The notes under the pieces are model-generated. The model saw only the letters and a list, made by a program, of their open reading frames with translations, was not told where the DNA came from and searched no databases. A program made the translations under genes and the position numbers. A DNA stretch of 64,000 nt from Zobellella taiwanensis (lineage in GTDB: Bacteria > Pseudomonadota > Gammaproteobacteria > Enterobacterales > Aeromonadaceae), in the NCBI RefSeq assembly GCF_003012795.1, contig NZ_PXYH01000014.1:1-64000 (forward strand), written 5' to 3'. Below, piece by piece: positions 54,581 to 63,425 of the stretch (position 1 is its first letter; each line of letters starts with the position of its first letter).

Positions 54581-55255
54581 TTATGCCAGCAGCAGCTTGT
54601 GCAGTTCGTGCAGTGAACTCACCTGGTAGTGGGGGCGGATGCCCTCGGGCGCCGCCTTGCCGGCGGGGTTCAGCCAGCAGGTGTGCAGTCCGGCGTTGAG
54701 GCCGCCGAGAATGTCGGAGTGGGGGTTGTCGCCCACCATCAGCACCTGCTCCCGGGGCGGCCGGCCCATCAGCGCCAGGGCGTGCTCGAAGATGCCCGGA
54801 TCCGGCTTGGCCAGGCCCACCTGCTCCGAGATCACCAGGGTGGAGAAAGCGTCCCTGAAGCCGGTGCGTTCCAGCCGGATCTGCTGCAGCTCGGTGAAAC
54901 CGTTGGTGATGATGCCCAACTGGGCCTTGCCGGAAAGAGCATCGATCAGCTCCCGAGCGCCGGGCAGGGGGGCGCAGATGTCCGCCATGGCGGCGAGGAA
55001 GGCGCTGTTCAGTTCACGGGTGCTGACCGCCAGCCGCTCTGCCCAGCCGGCAAAGCGCCGGTGCTGCAACTGCTCGGCGGTGATGTGGCCGTTCTGGTAG
55101 TCAACCCACAGGGGTTGATTAAGGGCCTGGTAGTGGTGAAACTCCGGTTCGCCGAAATCGACGCCAAAACCTGCGAACATGCGCCTGAGCCCCGCGTAGG
55201 CATCGAAGTGGAAAAGGGTTTCGTCGGCGTCGAACAGTATCCATGGGTAGTGCAT
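54581..55255 (-). CDS. yjjG: YjjG-type pyrimidine 5'-nucleotidase (HAD superfamily)
   Basis: 224 residues. HAD motifs: [11 protein letters not shown] (D9, D11); II, ITNG near 107; III, KPDPGIF near 138; [10 protein letters not shown] near 163. The length and cap match YjjG, a house-cleaning nucleotidase acting on pyrimidine and non-canonical nucleoside monophosphates. GGAG precedes the ATG at 55255; the 47 codons upstream are a rejected extension. Confidence 0.88.
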   Translation of the reverse strand: MHYPWILFDADETLFHFDAYAGLRRMFAGFGVDFGEPEFHHYQALNQPLWVDYQNGHITAEQLQHRRFAGWAERLAVSTRELNSAFLAAMADICAPLPGARELIDALSGKAQLGIITNGFTELQQIRLERTGFRDAFSTLVISEQVGLAKPDPGIFEHALALMGRPPREQVLMVGDNPHSDILGGLNAGLHTCWLNPAGKAAPEGIRPHYQVSSLHELHKLLLA

Positions 55256-55417
55256 TCTTTGTTTTCTCCGGCGTCTTTTGCGCGTTTTGCGAGGGCTTTG
55301 GGGCAGGAAGCGGGATTGTATGCCTTTGGGCCACAAAAACACAGGCCGGCACCGGATACTTAACTTCGGCACCGGTCGCGGCCTAACATAGGGCAAGCCC
55401 AGTCAAGGAGCCACAAG

Positions 55418-56341
55418 GTGCACCATCTCAACTACAACCTGCTGCCCACTCTCAGGGTCTTGCTGGAAACCCGCAACCTCAGCCAGGCGGCCGAGCGACT
55501 GCACCTGAGCCAGCCTTCCATCAGCAAGCAGCTGGCCCAGTTGCGCCGGGATTTCAGCGATGACCTGCTGGTACGCGAGGGCCAGCGCTGGCTGCTCACC
55601 CCCAGGGCCGAACAGCTGGCGCGGGAGCTGGCGGAGGCCCTTGACGGCCTGGAGCGGCTGTACGCCGAGCCGGTGTTCGAGCCTGCCCGTTGCGAACGGG
55701 TGTTCCGCCTGGCCTCGTCCGACTACGTGGCCCAGTACATGCTGCCGGAGATCGGTGCCGAACTGGCCCGGCAGGCGCCGGGGGCGGCGCTGGAATATGA
55801 GCTGTGGGACAAGCGGCAGTTGCCCCTGTTGTGGGAGTCGCCCCTGGATCTGGTCTCGACCATCACCGAGCAGGTACCGGAGCGGATCCACGGCCTGTGG
55901 CAGGGGGAAGATCGTCTGGTGGTGCTGATGAGTCGCCGGCATCCGCTGGCGGGCCGGGTACTCGGCCTGGAGGATTACCTGGCCTGGCCGCATCTGCAGG
56001 TGAGCGGCGGCGGTGACAAGGACAGCCCGGTGGAGCAGGTGCTGGCGCCTCTGGGGCTCGGCCGGCGCTGGTTTGCCCGGGTGCCCTTCTTCCAGGCGGC
56101 GGCGGAAGTGCTGTGCCGCACCCACTGCCTGCTGACCACGCCGGGCCATATCGCCTGGCAGCTGTCCCGGGAACACCCGCTCGCCTATACGGAATTGCCT
56201 TTCGCCAGCCGGCGCCAGCAATACCATCTGATGTGGCATCAGCGCCACCACCAGGATCCGGCCCACCGCTGGTTCCGGGAGCTGTGCTTTCCCTTCCTGC
56301 GGGATCACCTGCAGCGCACCATCCGGGAAAGCCATCAATAG
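55418..56341 (+). CDS. LysR-family regulator next to LysE exporters
   Basis: 307 residues. Helix-turn-helix RNLSQAAERLHLSQPSISKQLAQLR near 19-43, then an effector domain (about 90-300) of the nodD/leuO-like subgroup (YVAQYMLPEIGAEL). GTG start with AAGGAG eight bases upstream. Located 105 bases upstream of two lysE-type genes on the same strand; may control them. Confidence 0.85.
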   Translation: MHHLNYNLLPTLRVLLETRNLSQAAERLHLSQPSISKQLAQLRRDFSDDLLVREGQRWLLTPRAEQLARELAEALDGLERLYAEPVFEPARCERVFRLASSDYVAQYMLPEIGAELARQAPGAALEYELWDKRQLPLLWESPLDLVSTITEQVPERIHGLWQGEDRLVVLMSRRHPLAGRVLGLEDYLAWPHLQVSGGGDKDSPVEQVLAPLGLGRRWFARVPFFQAAAEVLCRTHCLLTTPGHIAWQLSREHPLAYTELPFASRRQQYHLMWHQRHHQDPAHRWFRELCFPFLRDHLQRTIRESHQ

Positions 56342-56446
56342 CTATAGCCGCTGGTTATGATCCATATTCATAACTTTCACTATGGGCATGGTGGAAGGCG
56401 GTATTAAGCTGAAGACCAAAACCAGATCCCATCAAAGAGGAAGAGC

Positions 56447-57055
56447 ATGGAACTGACCAGTTGGCTGGCCCTGGCGGCCATTTGTGTGATGGGCGCCGTC
56501 AGCCCGGGGCCCAGCCTGGCCCTGGTGATCCGCAATACGGTGCGGGGCGGCCAGGGACACGGGGTGGCCACAGCCCTGGGCCACGGCCTGGGAGTGGGCC
56601 TTTATGCCCTGATCACCGCCCTGGGGCTGGCGTTGCTGCTCACCAGAAACCCGCTGTTGTTCGATCTTGTCCGTTACGGCGGCGCCGCCTTTCTTGCCTG
56701 GCTGGGCTTGAAGGCGCTGCTGGCCAGGCCGGACGGCGGTGGAGAGGAGCGACAGGAACATCCGGTACGCGGCCGCCAGGGGGCCTTTGAAGGCTTTATG
56801 GTGGCTTTCCTCAACCCCCAGCTCGCCATCTTTTTCGTGGCCCTGTTCAGCCAGTTCGTGCGCGCCGATACCGGCTGGCAGCAGGGCGGCATCATGATGC
56901 TTACCGCCGGCGGTATCGATGCCCTCTGGTATGTGCTGGTGGCCCTGGCCCTGTCGCGGGGGCCCGTGCTGGCCTGCCTCAAGGCCAAGTCGGGGGTTAT
57001 CGACAAGCTGAGCGGCCTGGTGCTGCTCGGCCTGGCGCTGAAGGTGGTGTTGTGA
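56447..57055 (+). CDS. LysE/RhtB-family amino-acid exporter 1
   Basis: 202 residues, five or six hydrophobic helices. N-terminal GAVSPGPSLALVIRNTVRGGQ is the RhtB/LysE signature; AFLNPQLAIFFVALFSQF in the middle is also diagnostic. Exports amino acids or related metabolites; substrate unknown. GAGGAAGAG precedes the ATG. Stop overlaps the next exporter (TGATG). Confidence 0.88.
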   Translation: MELTSWLALAAICVMGAVSPGPSLALVIRNTVRGGQGHGVATALGHGLGVGLYALITALGLALLLTRNPLLFDLVRYGGAAFLAWLGLKALLARPDGGGEERQEHPVRGRQGAFEGFMVAFLNPQLAIFFVALFSQFVRADTGWQQGGIMMLTAGGIDALWYVLVALALSRGPVLACLKAKSGVIDKLSGLVLLGLALKVVL

Positions 57056-57675
57056 TGGAGCCGCATACCCTGCTGATGTTTGCCGCGGCGACCCTGTCCC
57101 TCAACCTGATCCCGGGACCCGATGTGGCCTATGTGGTATCGAGTGCCATGCGCGGCCGGTTGCGGGCCGGGATCCGGGCCGCCCTGGGACTGGGGCTGGG
57201 TTACCTGGTGCACACCGCCGCCGCCGTGCTGGGGCTGTCGGCGCTGATCCTGAGCTCGGCTTTTCTGTTCGCCCTGGTGAAGTACCTGGGGGCGCTGTAT
57301 CTGCTCTACCTCGGCCTGATGGCGTTGCGCAACTGCTGGCGCGGCGGCTCGCCGCTGACCCTGACGCAGGCCCCGGTACGGGGACTGTTTCGCCAGGGGG
57401 TGGTGGTGAGCGTGCTCAATCCCAAGGTGGCCATTTTCTTTCTGTCTTTCCTGCCCCAGTTCGTCAGCGTGAGTTCGGCCAACCCGGCCGGTGAACTGAT
57501 GCTGCTCGGCCTACTGTTCAGCCTGCTGGCGACCCTGAGCAACAGCCTTTATGCCTGCCTGGGCGGCCTGGTGTTCGGCAACCCGGCCGGCGCCCGCTAT
57601 ACCCGGCTGCTGGAAGGGGGATCGGGTCTGCTGCTGCTTGGCCTGGGAGCGCGTATCGCCCTCAGCCGCCACTAG
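57055..57675 (+). CDS. LysE/RhtB-family amino-acid exporter 2
   Basis: 206 residues with the same signatures as its upstream neighbour: NLIPGPDVAYVVSSAMRGR and VLNPKVAIFFLSFLPQF. Start is the ATG sharing one base with the preceding stop; the GTG one codon earlier is an alternative. The pair may form a heteromer or have different substrates. Confidence 0.88.
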   Translation: MEPHTLLMFAAATLSLNLIPGPDVAYVVSSAMRGRLRAGIRAALGLGLGYLVHTAAAVLGLSALILSSAFLFALVKYLGALYLLYLGLMALRNCWRGGSPLTLTQAPVRGLFRQGVVVSVLNPKVAIFFLSFLPQFVSVSSANPAGELMLLGLLFSLLATLSNSLYACLGGLVFGNPAGARYTRLLEGGSGLLLLGLGARIALSRH

Positions 57676-57768
57676 GCCGCCGCCGAGACGTTATCCGGGC
57701 CGAGTGTGCGGGCGTAACCGGACAACACGGCCGATACTGATCTTATTGCTGTCATCGGAGCGGCCCTC

Positions 57769-59124
57769 ATGAAGATAACCCTGCTCGGCGGTGCCCAGAC
57801 GGTCACCGGTTCCAAATTTCTGGTCCACAGCGGCGATACCCGCATCCTGGTGGACTGCGGCCTCTACCAGGGCTACAAATGGCTGCGCGAGCGCAACCGG
57901 CAGCCATTGCCCCTGGATATCGAGCGGCTCGACGCCATAGTGCTGACCCATGCCCACCTCGATCACTCCGGCTACCTGCCGGTGCTGTACCGCCAGGGTT
58001 ACCGGGGGCCGGTATATTGCCATCCGGCCACCCGGGCGCTCTGTGAAGTCTTGCTGGCGGACAGCGGCCACCTGCAGGAGGAGGATGCCCGGTTTTTTGC
58101 CCGCCACCAACTCGGCAGGCACGAGCAGCCCGAACCCCTCTACGACAGGGCCACGGCAGAGCAGAGCCTGGCCTTGTTCCGGCCGCTTGAATTCGGCCAG
58201 GTGCTGGAGCTGGGCGGGATGCGGCTGCACCTGCAGCCCGCCGGCCATATCCTCGGGGCCGGCAGCCTGATCCTCGAGGCCGAGGGCAAGCGGGTGGGCT
58301 TTTCCGGCGATGTGGGCCGGCCGGGGGATCTTTTTATGTATCCTCCCAAGCCCTTGCCGGCGCTGGATTTGCTGCTGCTGGAGTCTACCTATGGCGATCG
58401 CCGCCATGACACCACGGATCCCTTTGAGCAGATGGCGGCGCTGGTCCGGGAGACTGTGGCCGGCGGCGGCGTCATGCTGATCCCCAGTTTCGCCGTGGGC
58501 CGGGCCCAGGCCGTGCAGTACCTGCTGACGACCCTGATGGAGCAGGACCGTATCCCCAGGATCAAGATTTTCCTCGACAGCCCCATGGCAATAGAGGTGG
58601 GCGAGATCTACCAGCGTTTTGCCGATCAGCACAAGCTGAGCCGGGCCGACTGCCGGCGGATGGGCCGGGCCATTACCCGGGTGCACAGCGTGGAGCAGTC
58701 CAAGGCGCTGGCGGAGGAAATCTATCCCCATATCATTATCGCCGGTAGCGGCATGGTGACCGGCGGCCGCATCCTGCACCATATGAAGCGGCTGCTGCCG
58801 GACCACCGTACCACCCTGGTGCTGACCGGTTTCCAGGCCGGCGGCACCCGGGGAGCCAAGTTGCAGCAGGGAGCCGAGAGCGTGCGTATCCACGGCGACT
58901 GGGTGCCCAATCGCGCCCGTATCCAGACCCTGCACGGGCTGTCGGGCCATGCCGACTATGTGGAGCTGCAGCAATGGCTGGCGGCCTCGGCGCTGAGTGC
59001 CGATACCCCCATCCAACTGGTGCACGGCGAACCGGAGGCGCTTGAGGCGATGCGCGATCACCTGCGCCGCTCCGGCTCCCGGCAGGTAGAGATAGGGGAG
59101 TACCAGCGCATCCTGACCGTCTAA
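57769..59124 (+). CDS. MBL-fold beta-CASP RNase-like protein (YSH1/CPSF73 type)
   Basis: 451 residues. Metallo-beta-lactamase zinc motif THAHLDHSG near 62-70, further ligands in PAGHILGAGS near 159 and GDVGRPGD near 181. A beta-CASP domain follows (about 205-370) with MGDxxSE-equivalent LDSPMAIEVGEIYQ, then HGLSGHADYVELQQWL near 389. Bacterial homologues are predicted zinc RNases of the KH-less CPSF type. GAGCGGCC precedes the ATG. Last four bases overlap the convergent PRPP-synthetase-like gene. Confidence 0.88.
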   Translation: MKITLLGGAQTVTGSKFLVHSGDTRILVDCGLYQGYKWLRERNRQPLPLDIERLDAIVLTHAHLDHSGYLPVLYRQGYRGPVYCHPATRALCEVLLADSGHLQEEDARFFARHQLGRHEQPEPLYDRATAEQSLALFRPLEFGQVLELGGMRLHLQPAGHILGAGSLILEAEGKRVGFSGDVGRPGDLFMYPPKPLPALDLLLLESTYGDRRHDTTDPFEQMAALVRETVAGGGVMLIPSFAVGRAQAVQYLLTTLMEQDRIPRIKIFLDSPMAIEVGEIYQRFADQHKLSRADCRRMGRAITRVHSVEQSKALAEEIYPHIIIAGSGMVTGGRILHHMKRLLPDHRTTLVLTGFQAGGTRGAKLQQGAESVRIHGDWVPNRARIQTLHGLSGHADYVELQQWLAASALSADTPIQLVHGEPEALEAMRDHLRRSGSRQVEIGEYQRILTV

Positions 59125-60011
59125 CCCGCCAGCCAGCGGCGGATGGCGGGCAGCAGTGCCGGGGTGAGGTCGATGGCATTGCTGGGGTGGGCGACGCCGT
59201 TGCCGGTAAGCAGTCGGCGCAGTCCGGACCGGGCCAGCTCGGCCTCTATGTCGTCGGCGAACAGGCCGTGCACGGCGGCGCAGTCTACCGGCTCCATGCC
59301 CTGGGCGCGCAGGGCCTGCAGGCAGCTCAGCAGGGTCCGGCCGCTGGCGATGACATCGTCCAGGATCAGGGCGCCGTGGCGCCGGTAAGCGCTCAGATCC
59401 GGCAGGCGCACGGCCACCTGCCGGTCGCCCCTGCGTACCTTTTCGCCCACCACATGGGGCAGTCCGCTGGCCTTGGCCAGCGCTGACACCCATTGTTCGC
59501 TTTCCGCATCCGGGCCTACCAGCAGCAACGGCTCCCGTCGGTCGCACAACCAGTCCGCCAGCAACGGGGCGGCGTGCACCACTGTGCTCGGCACCGAATA
59601 GATCTCGTCCAGGCGGTGGATACGGTGCAGGTGCGGATCCAGGGTGACCAGCCAGTCGATGCGGGGGGAGAGCAGGCGGGCGAAGCTGTGTGAGCTGAGT
59701 GCCTCGCCGGGGCGGAAGCGGGCGTCCTGGCGCAGGTAGCACAGATAGGGGGTCACCAGGCCGACCCGGGTGGCACCGAGTTCTCTCAGGGTATCGCACA
59801 AAAAGCACAGGGGCAGGAACTTGTCGTCCGGACGGGACAGATCCGCCAGTACCAGGCAGGGGCGGCCCGCCACCTCGCCCAGCAGGCGCAGGTAGCTTTC
59901 CCCGTCCGGAAAGCGGCGCCGCTCCAGCTGGCCAGGCTCGGCACCCAGCCCTTGGCAGAGCGGGCCGAGCAGCGGATGCCCGTCTTCCAGCGCGAACAGC
60001 AGTGGCCTCAT
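59121..60011 (-). CDS. Ribose-phosphate pyrophosphokinase-like protein (divergent Prs)
   Basis: 296 residues, about 20 fewer than canonical Prs. Conserved parts: RFPDGESYLRL near 33-43, DKFLPLCFLCDTLRELGA near 62-79, VTLDPHLHRIH near 119-129 and a PRPP loop LILDDVIASGRTLLSCL near 209-225. The usual KRR flexible loop reads EKVRRGDRQV. Stop side overlaps the beta-CASP gene; start is coupled (ATGA) to the AMP-phosphorylase-like gene. It presumably makes or uses PRPP for that partner; the housekeeping prs is expected elsewhere. Confidence 0.8.
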   Translation of the reverse strand: MRPLLFALEDGHPLLGPLCQGLGAEPGQLERRRFPDGESYLRLLGEVAGRPCLVLADLSRPDDKFLPLCFLCDTLRELGATRVGLVTPYLCYLRQDARFRPGEALSSHSFARLLSPRIDWLVTLDPHLHRIHRLDEIYSVPSTVVHAAPLLADWLCDRREPLLLVGPDAESEQWVSALAKASGLPHVVGEKVRRGDRQVAVRLPDLSAYRRHGALILDDVIASGRTLLSCLQALRAQGMEPVDCAAVHGLFADDIEAELARSGLRRLLTGNGVAHPSNAIDLTPALLPAIRRWLAG

Positions 60012-61516
60012 GGCGTTTCTCCAATCATGAAAAAATCCTGGTTGCGGGCATAGTAGGCGGCGGCATAGTCCAGCTCGCCCCGGCTGTCGGCATACAGGGT
60101 CAGCAAGGGCTGGCCCCGGGCCAGGGCCTGGCCCAGCTTGGCATGCAGGCGCAGGCCGGCGGCCGGCGAGCTGGGCGCTCCCGCCAGCTTGGCCAGCCGG
60201 GCCAGGCGGCGGTTGTCCATGGCCAGCAGGGTGCCGCTGTGGGCAGCGCCCAACTCCCGTTGGAAGGCGGCGTCCGGGATTTCCTTGAGCCCGCCCTGGG
60301 CGTCGCAGATCCGGTGGAACTGCTGCCAGGCCTGGCCCGACAGCAGTATGTCCCTGGCCTGTACTTCGGTTTGTGCCAGGCTGCCGCGGCCGGCCATATT
60401 GAGCAGGTGGCTGGCCAGGAAGAGGGCGCGCTCGCGCAGATCGGCAGGGGCGTCGGCCTGGTTTTGCAGCACGGCCAGCACGTCCCTGGCCTCCTGGGCC
60501 GGACCCACGCCGAAGCCGACCGCCTGGTCGCCCCGGGTGATCAGGCAGCGCACCTTGAGCGCCAACGCCTGGCCCACGGTGTCGAACAGCCTGGCCATCT
60601 GCTCGGCCTGGGGCTGGCTGCGCACCTTGGCGGTGGGGCCTACGGGAATGTCAATCAGGGCGTGGGTGGAGCCGGCGGCAATTTTTTTGGACAGCACCGA
60701 GGCCACCATCTGGCCGGTGCCGTCGATGTCCAGGACGTGCTCAATGCGGATCAGCATGTCGTCCGCCGGGCTCAGGTTGACGGCGCCGCCCCAGGCCAGG
60801 CAGGCATTGACCTGACGCACCGTGGCCTGGATTTCTTCCAGCTCGAGGTGGACCCGGGTCAGCACTTCCATGGTGTCGGCGGTGCCCGAGGGGGAGGTAA
60901 TGGCGCGGGACGAGGTTTTCGGCATGATCAGCCCGGCCGCGCTGGCGATGGCCACCACTATAGGGGTGGTGCGGTTGCCGGGGACGCCGCCGATGCAGTG
61001 TTTGTCCATGCGCTGCAGTCGGTCGGGCCAGTGCAGCCGCTTGCCACTGGCGACCATGGCCCGGGTCAGGGCAATGACCTCGGCGGTATCGAGCCGCTCG
61101 ACGCAGGCGGTGAGAAAGCTGGCAATCTGCATGTCCGAGTAACGGTGCAGGCTGATATCGGTGATGATGTCGCCGATTTCCGTATCCGACAGCCGGTTGC
61201 CGTAGATTTTTTTGCGCACCGCGCTCATGGAATGCAGCACCGGGGCGTGGCTCAGGGTCACCGCCTCGCCACCCTTGAGCTCCAGGCGTTGCCAGGCGAT
61301 GTGCGAAAACCCCACCCGGCCGGGCGGCAGTACCGCCTCGGTGACCACGTTGAGGGTGGCGATGATGGCGCGCTCGCCCAGGCTCAGCTGCAGGCGGGTG
61401 TTGGCATTGAAGCCTTCGGCGCGGCACACCTCGCAGTCGGCCCGCAGGAATACCACGGGCTCCTGGTGGGTATCTATTCCCATTTCGACGGCGATCAGGG
61501 CATGAGGTTCGGTCAT
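60008..61516 (-). CDS. AMP-phosphorylase-like (thymidine phosphorylase family) enzyme
   Basis: 502 residues. Core motifs DKHCIGGVPGNRTTPIVV near 169-186 and KTSSRAITSPSGTADTMEVL near 199-218 match archaeal AMP phosphorylases rather than DeoA (DKHSTGGVGD). An N-terminal ~90-residue extension is also typical of the AMP type. Predicted to phosphorolyse nucleoside 5'-monophosphates to base and ribose 1,5-bisphosphate. First gene of a two-gene unit with the Prs-like gene (4-base overlap). Confidence 0.83.
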   Translation of the reverse strand: MTEPHALIAVEMGIDTHQEPVVFLRADCEVCRAEGFNANTRLQLSLGERAIIATLNVVTEAVLPPGRVGFSHIAWQRLELKGGEAVTLSHAPVLHSMSAVRKKIYGNRLSDTEIGDIITDISLHRYSDMQIASFLTACVERLDTAEVIALTRAMVASGKRLHWPDRLQRMDKHCIGGVPGNRTTPIVVAIASAAGLIMPKTSSRAITSPSGTADTMEVLTRVHLELEEIQATVRQVNACLAWGGAVNLSPADDMLIRIEHVLDIDGTGQMVASVLSKKIAAGSTHALIDIPVGPTAKVRSQPQAEQMARLFDTVGQALALKVRCLITRGDQAVGFGVGPAQEARDVLAVLQNQADAPADLRERALFLASHLLNMAGRGSLAQTEVQARDILLSGQAWQQFHRICDAQGGLKEIPDAAFQRELGAAHSGTLLAMDNRRLARLAKLAGAPSSPAAGLRLHAKLGQALARGQPLLTLYADSRGELDYAAAYYARNQDFFMIGETP

Positions 61517-61715
61517 GGCAAATACCTTCGGCTGGGCTGCCGGATCAGTAGGGGAGCAGTCTCTGCTACAAGCCTAGCGCGCCCACGGGGCTCGTGCCCG
61601 GCGGCCGCGGCAGGCGCCGTATTTTCCGGCCCCGCCGCCCGTCCGGATCATGGCGAAGGGGCGCAACAGCGCTTAGGCTCTTGTTCAATGGAGCCTTTTA
61701 CGCGAGAGCCGCAAC

Positions 61716-62384
61716 ATGCCCCCATCTCCGGATCCCCGCCTGCCGATCTATCGTACCCAGGGCCTGACCAAGGTCTACGGCAGCGGACCCTCGGCGGTGC
61801 ACGCCCTGCGCGGGGTGGAGCTGACGCTGCCCGCGGGGGAGCTGGTGGTGTTGCTGGGCCCCTCCGGCAGCGGCAAGTCCACCCTGCTGAACCTGCTCGG
61901 CGGACTCGACGCCCCCAGCGGCGGCCGGATCTGGTTTTTCGAGCGGGAACTGACCGCCATGGACGAGGCCCGCCTCACCCGCTACCGGCGGCGCCATGTG
62001 GGCTTTGTGTTCCAGCTCTACAACCTGATGCCCAGCCTGACCGCCCGGGAGAACGTCGAGCTGGTCACCGACATCGCCGAGCAGCCGCTGGACGCGGGCG
62101 AGGCCCTGCCCATGGTGGGGCTGGCGGCGCGGGCCGATCACTTTCCCGCTCAGCTCTCCGGCGGCGAGCAGCAGCGGGTGGCCATCGCCCGCGCTGTCGC
62201 CAAGCGGCCGACGGTGCTGTTCTGCGACGAGCCCACCGGCGCCCTCGACAGCCAGACCGGCCGCGCCGTGCTGCGGGTGTTGCAGCAGGTGAATCGCGAG
62301 CTCGGCACCACGGTGCTTATCGTGACCCACGCCGCCGCCACCGCCGCCATGGCCCACCGGGTGATCCACTTCTGGCGACCATGA
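61716..62384 (+). CDS. ABC transporter ATPase, LolD/MacB type, without a permease
   Basis: 222 residues. Walker [10 protein letters not shown] near 48-56, signature [13 protein letters not shown] near 148-160, Walker [13 protein letters not shown] near 167-178. Resembles ATPases that pair with FtsX/MacB-type permeases, but no permease gene lies on either side. Its stop overlaps a 62-codon hemerythrin-like frame (ATGA). It may work with a distant permease or be the remnant of a deleted transporter operon. Confidence 0.85.
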   Translation: MPPSPDPRLPIYRTQGLTKVYGSGPSAVHALRGVELTLPAGELVVLLGPSGSGKSTLLNLLGGLDAPSGGRIWFFERELTAMDEARLTRYRRRHVGFVFQLYNLMPSLTARENVELVTDIAEQPLDAGEALPMVGLAARADHFPAQLSGGEQQRVAIARAVAKRPTVLFCDEPTGALDSQTGRAVLRVLQQVNRELGTTVLIVTHAAATAAMAHRVIHFWRP

Positions 62385-62569
62385 GCCACACCCACCGGGA
62401 AATCTACAAGGCGGTGCAGGGGCTGGAGCGCCTGGCCGCGGCGCTCGAGGCGCCGGACCTGGCATCGTCCGCCCTGCCCGAGCTGCAGCGAGCCCTGTAC
62501 GCCCTCGACACCATACTGCGCCTGCATTTTGCCCAGGAAGAAGAGCTGTATCACAACCTGGCCGGATAA
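62381..62569 (+). CDS. Small hemerythrin-like protein or remnant
   Basis: 62 residues: [20 protein letters not shown], a helix pair, and the C-terminal [15 protein letters not shown], which looks like the last metal-binding helix of an HHE hemerythrin domain (H..EEE). A full HHE domain needs about 130 residues, so this is either a fragment left after a deletion or an independent small helical protein. Coupled to the ABC ATPase by ATGA. Confidence 0.55.
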   Translation: MSHTHREIYKAVQGLERLAAALEAPDLASSALPELQRALYALDTILRLHFAQEEELYHNLAG

Positions 62570-62687
62570 GCCCGGTCATCTCGCCCGGCGTGTGGATACC
62601 GGGCCGGGTATTTCCCCGTTGGCGTGGCGGAGCGGCCGGGGATGCTAAGATGGAGGTTGTATCCCGGCAACCGCAGGACAGTCCCCT

Positions 62688-63419
62688 ATGCTCCGTCCCC
62701 GTATCGCGCCCCACCAGCTCGGCCACCAGCACCAGCCTCTGGATGGCGACGAGCTGGGCGTGTTGTGCTGGAATACCCAGAAGCTGACCCTGACTCCCCG
62801 TTTTCATCTGTGCCTGGCAGGCCTGATGGCCCGTTTTCCCACTAACCTGCTGTTGTTGCAGGAGGCCAAGCTGGCCCTCAATGAACGCTTGCTGGAGGGC
62901 TGGTCCTATGCGGTGTCGCCCAATATCCAGACGCCGGCGCACCTGTTCGGGGTGCTTACCGCCGGTCGTTGTGCCTTCGACGGCATCCAGCCCCTGCTCA
63001 GCCGCAGCCGCGAGCTGCGTTTTGCCACCCATAAAAGCCAGATCCTGACCCGCCATCCCCTGGGCGGGAATGCCGAGCTGCTGGTCGCCAATATCCATGC
63101 CATCAACTTTGTTCCCCACGGCCGCTTCCATGGCGAGATGGAACAGCTCAAGCGGGAACTGCTGCGCCACCGGGGACCGCTGATCGTGGCCGGCGATTTC
63201 AATGTCTGGAGCCGGCAGCGCTGGCGCTACCTGCTGGAGTTTTGCCGGACCATGGGCCTGCGCCAGGCGGTGATGGCGGACGGCCACTACATCAAGCACT
63301 ACCTGCGCCAGCCTCTCGACTTTATCTTCTACCGGGAATTGCAGCTGCGTTCGGCGACCGCCATCGATACCGATGTGGTCTCCGATCACAATCCTATCTA
63401 CGCCCGTTTTTCCCTGTAA
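62688..63419 (+). CDS. EEP-family (endonuclease/exonuclease/phosphatase) protein, YafD-like
   Basis: 243 residues without signal peptide. Motifs: VLCWNTQKL near 25, LLLQEAKL near 55, VANIHAINF near 133, VAGDFNVWSRQRW near 166 and VSDHNPIYARF at the C-terminus. A metal-dependent phosphoesterase with unknown substrate; shorter than, and only distantly similar to, the one at 12546. AGGAC precedes the ATG. Seven bases from the convergent ADP-ribosylglycohydrolase gene. Confidence 0.82.
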   Translation: MLRPRIAPHQLGHQHQPLDGDELGVLCWNTQKLTLTPRFHLCLAGLMARFPTNLLLLQEAKLALNERLLEGWSYAVSPNIQTPAHLFGVLTAGRCAFDGIQPLLSRSRELRFATHKSQILTRHPLGGNAELLVANIHAINFVPHGRFHGEMEQLKRELLRHRGPLIVAGDFNVWSRQRWRYLLEFCRTMGLRQAVMADGHYIKHYLRQPLDFIFYRELQLRSATAIDTDVVSDHNPIYARFSL

Positions 63420-63425
63420 CCGGCT

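Noticed and set aside
57691-60024. 777-codon minus-strand frame over the beta-CASP gene
   Set aside because: Shadow frame; the plus-strand frame carries the zinc motifs and the true Prs-like gene uses a different minus frame.
59699-62569. 956-codon frame spanning the Prs-like, AMP-phosphorylase and ABC genes
   Set aside because: Low-complexity Gly/Ala/Arg composition antisense to real genes; only its last 62 codons, reached from an internal ATG, look like protein.
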